Made by a program: the position numbers and the translations under genes
Part shown: in pieces, positions 57,928 through 64,000 of the stretch
Numbering within the stretch: the first letter of the stretch is position 1
Layout: every line of letters begins with the position of its first letter
Notes under the pieces: model-generated
Database searches by the model: none
Told to the model about the DNA's origin: nothing
What the model saw: only the letters and a program-made list of their open reading frames with translations
From: Paraphysomonas bandaiensis
Lineage: Eukaryota; Chrysophyceae
DNA length: 64,000 bases
Assembly (NCBI GenBank): GCA_965644295.1
Contig: CBFFRP010000357.1
Coordinates: 124,001 to 188,000 of the forward strand
Reading direction: 5' to 3'

Positions 57928-59024
57928 TCATGGTGTCATGTCACGTTCGTAGCTTGACATCAATGTTGTTTACAACTGATTCGCAGCACTTCAACATACG
58001 ACGTTCAGTGTTTCATTATTCTTTATTGATCTTATAGCGTTATTATTACTGACATGTGATGTTTATGTTTGCTTTGTTTTTATGTACTCTTCTAAGAAAA
58101 TATAGAAGATTTCTGTCGAGCTATATCCGTTTATGTGACAAGGTTGGAAATTAAGTAAACAATACATACTGCAATATGTTTTCTATCCCTGAATGTATTC
58201 TTCATAAAGAAGTTAATACTTGATATATGTTTAATATTTGAAAGATGTCCTAAATCTATATATTAAAACCACACATTCTTCTTAACGCATTTATGTAGAT
58301 AAATCTATAGCTTTCCTCATACGCAGATCATAGCTATCAGATATACAGCGCTTTAGCAGTGATATTATTTCATTCAACATGTACAATTGGTTAACATATC
58401 ACCAACAAAGGTAGTCGTCGTCACGACCAAGAAATATGTATGGTATAGTGTAGTATGTAGTTTAGATTAATCATGAATCTTTATTCTGTATCAGATTGCA
58501 TTCACAGTTACTTCATCCCTGCATTATTTCGAAAGGTGAAGTTCTGTAATAATAATTGATATGACATGTTGTTTTTTCCTATTGTTTGCTCATAACAAGC
58601 CGTTAGTTACGCAGTGCGATGTAAGTACAAGGCAGCGCGAGAAAAAGGAACCTGCTTTGCACTCATGCCCACTACTACCCTCGACGACAACAGTAGCTCA
58701 AGTACTCCATACACTGCATATATCTGTCCATCTATATGTATGTATTGATACGAGATCTACAGCACAATCTAATCTCCAGAAGATACACTCTACTGTGTGT
58801 TTTTTTATTTTTCGAGCTATAAAAGTATGGATTTTTAGGTTCAAAGTTGTTCTTTAAGCTAGAAATACCAGTTTTGATGGTCACTCTCCCTGTATGTTGA
58901 TGTAGTATACCGTATTCAATGTATACACTGTATTATTTCGCTCCATGTTCCAGCATGTTTAAGCTACTACATTTCAAATTATACTAACTATATAACAATT
59001 CCTCTGTAACTTTCCTCTGTTTTC
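57928..59024. promoter_or_regulatory. Intergenic region
   Basis: No gene supported; an open frame at 58561-58857 lacks motifs. Positions 58795-58885 carry an A/T-rich tract (tttttttatttttcgagc, atggatttttaggttc, accagttttgatgg) about 140-230 nt upstream of the gene at 59025. Confidence 0.4.
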
Positions 59025-61507
59025 ATGCGCGGGAGACATAGTCATGGGGGGAGAAGACCCATGTCTGGTCGCAAATTCTCCTGTCGTGTATGCATGCGTG
59101 TGTTTGATACTAGAAGAGACCTAAATGATCATCTGAGAGCTGAGAACCACTATACATCATATTCACATACTCCTACTTCACATACTCCTACTTCACATAC
59201 TTCATATTCACATACTTCAACTTCACTTACTCCAACTTCGCATACTTCGTCTTCATCTTCTATATATCCCTCACAAGCATATAAACCCCCTCACACACAC
59301 ACTTCCTCATCATCAAAGGACACAACTTCGCATACTTCGTCTTCATCCTCTATATATCCCTCACAAGCATATAAACCCCCTCACACACACACTTCCTCAT
59401 CATCGAAGGACACAACTTCACATACTTCAACTTCACTTACTCCAACTTCGCATACTTCGTCTTCATCTTCTATATACCCCTCACAAGCATATAAACCCCC
59501 TCACACACACACTTCCTCATCATCAAAGGACACAACTTCACATACTTCATCTTCACATACTTCGTCTTCATCTTCTATATATCCCTCACATGCATATAAA
59601 CCCCCTCACACACACACTTCCTCATCATCAAAGGACACAACTTCATCTTCTTTATCAACAAATTCAACATCACAACCAATAGAATTACATCATGATGGCC
59701 AGGTAAAAAATCTATTGGATAAATAATTATATAATGAAGTATATGACTATTAGATCATTGGTAGATGTATGTATATGTGTCCACGAGAGGAGATACTTAA
59801 GCGTATTAAAGAGAATGATATCCATATATTTGAACAACCATATGATTTCAATGAAAGAATTGAAAAAGGAACCATATTAGATGATAATTTTATGAATTGT
59901 TTACAACAAACAATGATTAAACAGTTACAAAAGAGCTCAGCTGATCATACATTATCAATCCCTCATCTCGTTAGGACTCCCAGGTATATATATATATACA
60001 AGCCCTCTATTCGATTACCTTTAATTCTTTTCTATCATTTTAGTGCTCTGTTACGAACAATTGAATATATTGAGAGGAACATTATGTCTCTGGAGTATCA
60101 ATTAGAAGATATATATGAAGACTATAGTTATAATCATCTTGCTTTAGATGTTTATCATTTCGTATGGAATCGTTATCGTATGATTGCTAAGGATTTCATT
60201 TTACAAAACTACAGGTTCAGATCACAGGATTCTGAATGTTTTTCAATGCTTTGTTGCAGGTTTGGGGGCCGATTGGATAGAGATTGTGTAGAGTGCCACG
60301 AGAGGATGACCCGATGGCATATTATGATGGACCACCAAATGCTGTGGTCAGGTGAGTCACCGGTGCTCTATATTCCCATGACACTGTTGATATAAATTTG
60401 CTTCTATTTTAGAGAATTTCGTCACGCATGATGCCCACCAGCATCAGGAGCAGCTGAATAAGCTCCTTAAGACATTAAACGAACTATATGATGAAGCTGA
60501 TAACCATAGACAAACGAACCAAGATCGCATAAGTCCGCCTAATGAAGATGTGGATGTGCCAAATGAAGCGGAGTTCAGATCATATTATATTCTTCACCAA
60601 CTGGATAATGAGGGAGAGGTGTTGTTCTGCATGGACGGGTGAATTATGTTGAACGTGCTTTTTGTATCTAGGTCGAGAAATATTTGCAGACAATAAAGGA
60701 GGATATCTTTTATCACCCACACATACAGTTTGCACTCAAGGTGTGTTCGCCATGTTATATACCATGCATCATTTATTCGAGTTCTTTCAGGTTGTACGTG
60801 CGTGGAAACAGAAGAACTACGCAACCTATTTTCGTCTACTACGCACCTGCAATTTCTTGCATGCCTGCGCCTTGTATAAATACGTTAGCGTCGTGCGCAT
60901 GGAAGTGAGTGTTTGGGATGTACTATTGCATTGCATCATGTATTGAATATTTAGGCATTGAAAATCATAAGCCGTGCGCTACGACCTGGAAAACAGGAAA
61001 TAAAGTTTCCTCTTTCAGATCTTGTTCACATACTGGATTTCGAAGACACGGAAGACGCAATGCTGTTCAGTACACAATGTGGTCTCGAGGTGTGCAGTGT
61101 ACACGCATGTATTATATAATACTCATAAGATATTGACATTACTATAGGTTGTCATGCCATCAGACAACGATTGCGGTGCCTCTGTTCTTTTAAGCAGCAA
61201 AATGAATTGCTCAGTGATTCCAAAGAGTAACAAAGTGAGACGGGATATTGTCGAGCGAATGGGCCAAATGTCTCGAGCAGAAGTGTCACGGGGACTAGCC
61301 TCTGGTGCTGTTAAGTCGAATGTGGAACCGCAGAAGACCACACAGTGTTCTGTTTCAAACTGTGATTTATCTGAGCATGTGCCGTCGACTGGTGGAATGG
61401 CATCATCAGAAACTTCTAAGTGTGAGCGCGGTACGGTTGCAGAGTCTCTGCTTCTCATGAGAAAGAACGGCAGGAACTTGTCTAGGTATTCGAAGCCACT
61501 AAAGTAG
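59025..61507 (+). CDS. C2H2 zinc-finger / SAC3-GANP fusion protein
   Basis: Nine exons: 59025-59702, 59754-59983, 60044-60214, 60260-60351, 60413-60618, 60672-60740, 60791-60904, 60955-61089 and 61148-61507; all phases agree, 684 residues. Exon 1 encodes a C2H2 finger (FSCRVCMRVFDTRRDLNDHL) and a 4-fold repeat of about 30 residues (SSSSSIYPSQAYKPPHTHTS). Its 51-nt intron joins in phase to IIGRCMYMCPREEILKRIKE, the standard start of SAC3/GANP domains. Then come VWNRYRMIAKDFILQNYRF, CVECHERMTRWHIM, NEAEFRSYYILHQLDNEGEV (first residues split over exons), FALKVVRAWKQKNYATYF and LSDLVHILDFED. SAC3/GANP proteins scaffold TREX-2 mRNA export or related nuclear complexes. The 45-nt intron at 60215-60259 is a multiple of three and stop-free, so its retention would insert 15 residues. 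Exon 9 is a Ser-rich tail. Confidence 0.88.
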
Positions 61508-62005
61508 TGTAATATTAGATTGTTGTGCTAGCTTACATACCTAATACGTGTATACGACTGCAAAACGATACCTATAGAAAAGTGAGACGTAACTAAAATC
61601 TGTGTATTAGATAAGCACATTAAATATTTTTATTTTCTCTTTTTACAATGAATGAGCATTTAAACATTTAATCTAAATTGAGTTAAGTTATAATTCTGAA
61701 CTGTTGAAGAAGGAGAAAAAAACTGATATAATATGTGGCCTGGAATAAATTATGATTAATTACTGCAAAGAACGTTTAGACACACACAGCAGCATCATGA
61801 TTTCCAATTGCTTGCTGTACCATGTTATAATCGTGTGTCATATAAGTAATTTCCTTCATAAACACTCTTGCCATGTAATTTAATAAAAGAGTACTTAACC
61901 TCAAAAAAGCATTGAATTCACAGACATACAGTCAGTCTCCCGGGTAGTACATCATATATCTCGACCAGGAACGGAATACTAGATAGAAAGAAATATCCTA
62001 GACAT
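61508..62005. other. Intergenic stretch
   Basis: Between converging gene ends; AT-rich, nothing recognised. Confidence 0.45.
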
Positions 62006-63442
62006 TTATTTCTTCTCTCTAAGATTATATTTCTCGATATACCAAGAGAACCTCTCGAGAACCATATCCTCGGAAAGGCCATAGTCCTGTAAACTGTACG
62101 CATGTAACACTGCCTTCTTCTTGAGTCCAGCCGACTCCTCCTTAATCTTCTGTTCCTTGAGCTTCCTACGCTGCTCGGCATTCTTAGCAAGGTATGAGTC
62201 GATGCGCTCATCGTACTCAGTTGAGAATGGAAGCTCCGCCTTCTCGAACACTTTGCGACAAATTTCCTTCGGGTTCTTGATGTTATCTGCATACCGAACG
62301 TGCAATATGCGCATGGTGGCGGATGCCTTTTCGATGCTAGCCACAGCCTTGTCCAAAGAATACGCAGTGTAGTCCATGACAGCCTTACCAAGGGCATGCT
62401 TATCAATGGTCCAACTGTTGATTACCATCTTAATAATGGTTTCGTAAAGCGAACAGGCTGACGCAATGCATTCGACAGGATCCCTGTGAGTCCATACAAC
62501 AGTTGCATCGGGGAAGGAAGCATGAAGCTCTGACAAATAAGGAAGGTGAAAAGGACACTTAAGCATCCAAGTAAATTCTCCTTGTCTGTTCTCGTCTTGC
62601 CAAGCCAGAACTTGCAAATACTTCTTGTACAGGTTGAAAGCATTGCCAGCACCAAGATCTCCAACTTCTTTCGCTACGAATGGAAGCAACGGGATAGTAG
62701 TGATGTTAAAAGGAACCTCCATGCCGCAAGGTGTGCTGCACTCCTCGGGTTCATCATACCCAATACGATGAATAGATTGAATGGCATCACCAGCAACCAT
62801 CAATATCTTGGCGAGTTCTCCCTTGTTCTTGTTGTAGCGCTTCTTTCGGTCCAATGTGCGCATTGCCAGCGATTCGTGATCACAGTTCGGAATAGGCTCC
62901 ATTTGCTCCCAGCTATAATGCATGCGAACTTCAGGATGAAGGCCCAAGAGTTCATGAAGGAAAGTTGTCCCAGTGCGAGGAAAGCCAATGACAAAAACAG
63001 GTCTGCGGACATTAATTGAAGAAATATCAGGATGCTTTTTGAGGAAGTCAATTAACTTTAAACGAGTCTCCACACGTTTTGTTAAAGTTGATACAGAAAA
63101 ATATATTCCTGAAGGACTGAGTTGAACATTACTACGAGATAGCCCAAGTTTAAATAATGGATCATATCTCTTGACCATATCCAACTCATCTCCCCCCATA
63201 TCACTCAATCCAGTCGATTGTTTGGCATTTTTTACAATCTCATTCATAGAAATTTCCTTATTCTTCCATATCCCAATACGGAATATATGTGGAAGGTAAC
63301 AGATCGTGTCTAGTAAGCATGCTATAGTGGGTTTCACACCTGAGAGTTTCTTTCGCTTATAAGTGTCATATGCTATAGCAATTAATATGACATACACTAC
63401 TGTAATAAGAATAAGAAAATAAGGGGATGAATAGAATGCCAT
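62006..63442 (-). CDS. Membrane sulfotransferase
   Basis: Single-exon protein of 478 residues. A membrane anchor lies at residues about 7-26, giving a type II (Golgi-like) topology. The PAPS-binding 5' phosphosulfate loop is VFVIGFPRTGTTFLHELL (residues 149-166, loop about 153-160), and the 3'-phosphate motif is VVWTHRDPVECIASACS (Arg 320 and the Ser at 328 or 331). The overall layout, including HPEVRMHYSWEQMEP after the first motif and a C-terminal VRYADNIKNPKEIC segment, fits the Sulfotransfer_3 family, which transfers sulfate from PAPS to lipids, glycans or small molecules. The acceptor cannot be told from sequence. A Lys/Glu-rich C-terminal end (KKKAVLHAY, NLREKK) is noted. No introns. 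Confidence 0.9.
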   Translation of the reverse strand: MAFYSSPYFLILITVVYVILIAIAYDTYKRKKLSGVKPTIACLLDTICYLPHIFRIGIWKNKEISMNEIVKNAKQSTGLSDMGGDELDMVKRYDPLFKLGLSRSNVQLSPSGIYFSVSTLTKRVETRLKLIDFLKKHPDISSINVRRPVFVIGFPRTGTTFLHELLGLHPEVRMHYSWEQMEPIPNCDHESLAMRTLDRKKRYNKNKGELAKILMVAGDAIQSIHRIGYDEPEECSTPCGMEVPFNITTIPLLPFVAKEVGDLGAGNAFNLYKKYLQVLAWQDENRQGEFTWMLKCPFHLPYLSELHASFPDATVVWTHRDPVECIASACSLYETIIKMVINSWTIDKHALGKAVMDYTAYSLDKAVASIEKASATMRILHVRYADNIKNPKEICRKVFEKAELPFSTEYDERIDSYLAKNAEQRRKLKEQKIKEESAGLKKKAVLHAYSLQDYGLSEDMVLERFSWYIEKYNLREKK

Positions 63443-64000
63443 CGATGAATTGTATGGGATATCTCCTTATGATAATGGAGACTCTAACCAGACCTAATTA
63501 ATGAGAAGGAGATGGAGTTATATATGGAAACATACGCTTCCTTATGTCCACATTCCACTCGTAGTTAATGTATAGGATTTGACGTATGTTTCTATAGATA
63601 TTCAGTTCTAAAAAAAAAAGATGAAGTTGATGTCCATGGAATATTTATATCCAATTATATTGTAGAAGAGAAGTAGATAGAGTATATGATTGGTTGATAA
63701 TGAATGGTACAGGGAGAGTGACGATGTTGAACATCACCAGCAGCAGACTAATCAAGCGGTTTCAGTTTTTTTTTCAATGAAGTCTCCAGACATATACATA
63801 CATACTGTACATGTATGTATATATGTATATACACACACTGTAGCTGGAAGTTACGTATATAGATAGACCTCTACATGTATGTATGTGTGTACATATAGTA
63901 CTATATCTACAGCAGTATACATACAGACACTGTACATCATACACAGTCCTCGTAGTCTCGTAGTGGTTATTTCTGCCTGTGTATCTGACAGTGTTGGAAG
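63443..64000. promoter_or_regulatory. Upstream region of the sulfotransferase
   Basis: No gene supported. Positions 63790-63930 are tacatgta/tgtatgta-rich low complexity, similar to the promoter-proximal arrays of other genes but imperfect. Confidence 0.4.

Overview
The window is nuclear DNA of an AT-rich, intron-bearing, probably unicellular eukaryote. Genes are split by short GT-AG introns, mostly about 43-65 nt, the standard code fits (TAA, TAG and TGA all end genes), and domains are eukaryotic: WD40, CK1 kinase, SANT, Tubby, SAC3/GANP, OGT, papain-like protease. A stramenopile or related SAR lineage is suggested, without proof, by four things: a Crinkler-type NTPase-nuclease protein, a 'SHAW...WCLFEIY' TPR protein of a type common in stramenopiles, a Pro/Thr-rich GH5 cellulase with Cys-rich modules, and an HxxxD-type acyltransferase. 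No species is assigned.

Layout. 1-6.8 kb: EF-hand membrane protein (-), a four-exon ankyrin gene (+), a small conserved-looking protein (+) and a broken PhyH-like gene. 7.2-14.6 kb: Crinkler-like NTPase/PD-(D/E)XK protein and a membrane TPR protein, separated by a dispersed repeat and a duplicated 3' flank. 15-18.5 kb: transposon graveyard (Copia fragment, rearranged PIF/Harbinger element with its Myb-like partner). 18.6-19.6 kb: minisatellite. 19.8-21.2 kb: DCAF7/WDR68. 21.6-23.1 kb: dispersed repeats. 23.7-25.8 kb: CK1 kinase (-). 26.9-29.1 kb: metallophosphatase (+). 29.9-31.5 kb: three more copies of the dispersed repeat. 32-39.3 kb: pRiA4b ORF-3-like protein (-) and a large NCoR/Snt1-type SANT protein (+). 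40.3-43.7 kb: O-GlcNAc transferase-like gene with a signal peptide (-). 45-49.2 kb: membrane-anchored GH5 cellulase (-) and a membrane nuclease-like protein (+), divergent around a 600-bp tetranucleotide array. 49.9-51.3 kb: Tubby protein (-). 51.8-54.2 kb: apparently intact hAT transposon. 54.6-57.9 kb: cathepsin-like protease (-) and acyltransferase-like protein (+), divergent around a second 600-bp array. 59.0-61.5 kb: zinc-finger/SAC3-GANP fusion (+). 62.0-63.4 kb: membrane sulfotransferase (-).

Genes are not in operons. The recurring themes are chromatin and mRNA-export factors (NCoR-like, SAC3-like), signalling (CK1, DCAF7, phosphatase, Tubby, OGT-like), secreted or surface enzymes (cellulase, cathepsin, sulfotransferase), and mobile or effector-like proteins. 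Long tandem arrays lie in the promoter space of three divergent gene pairs and just upstream of DCAF7. Degenerate A/T-rich tracts recur roughly 100-600 bp upstream of many start codons. Exon structures were read by eye from splice sites, phase and family motifs; none was verified with transcripts.
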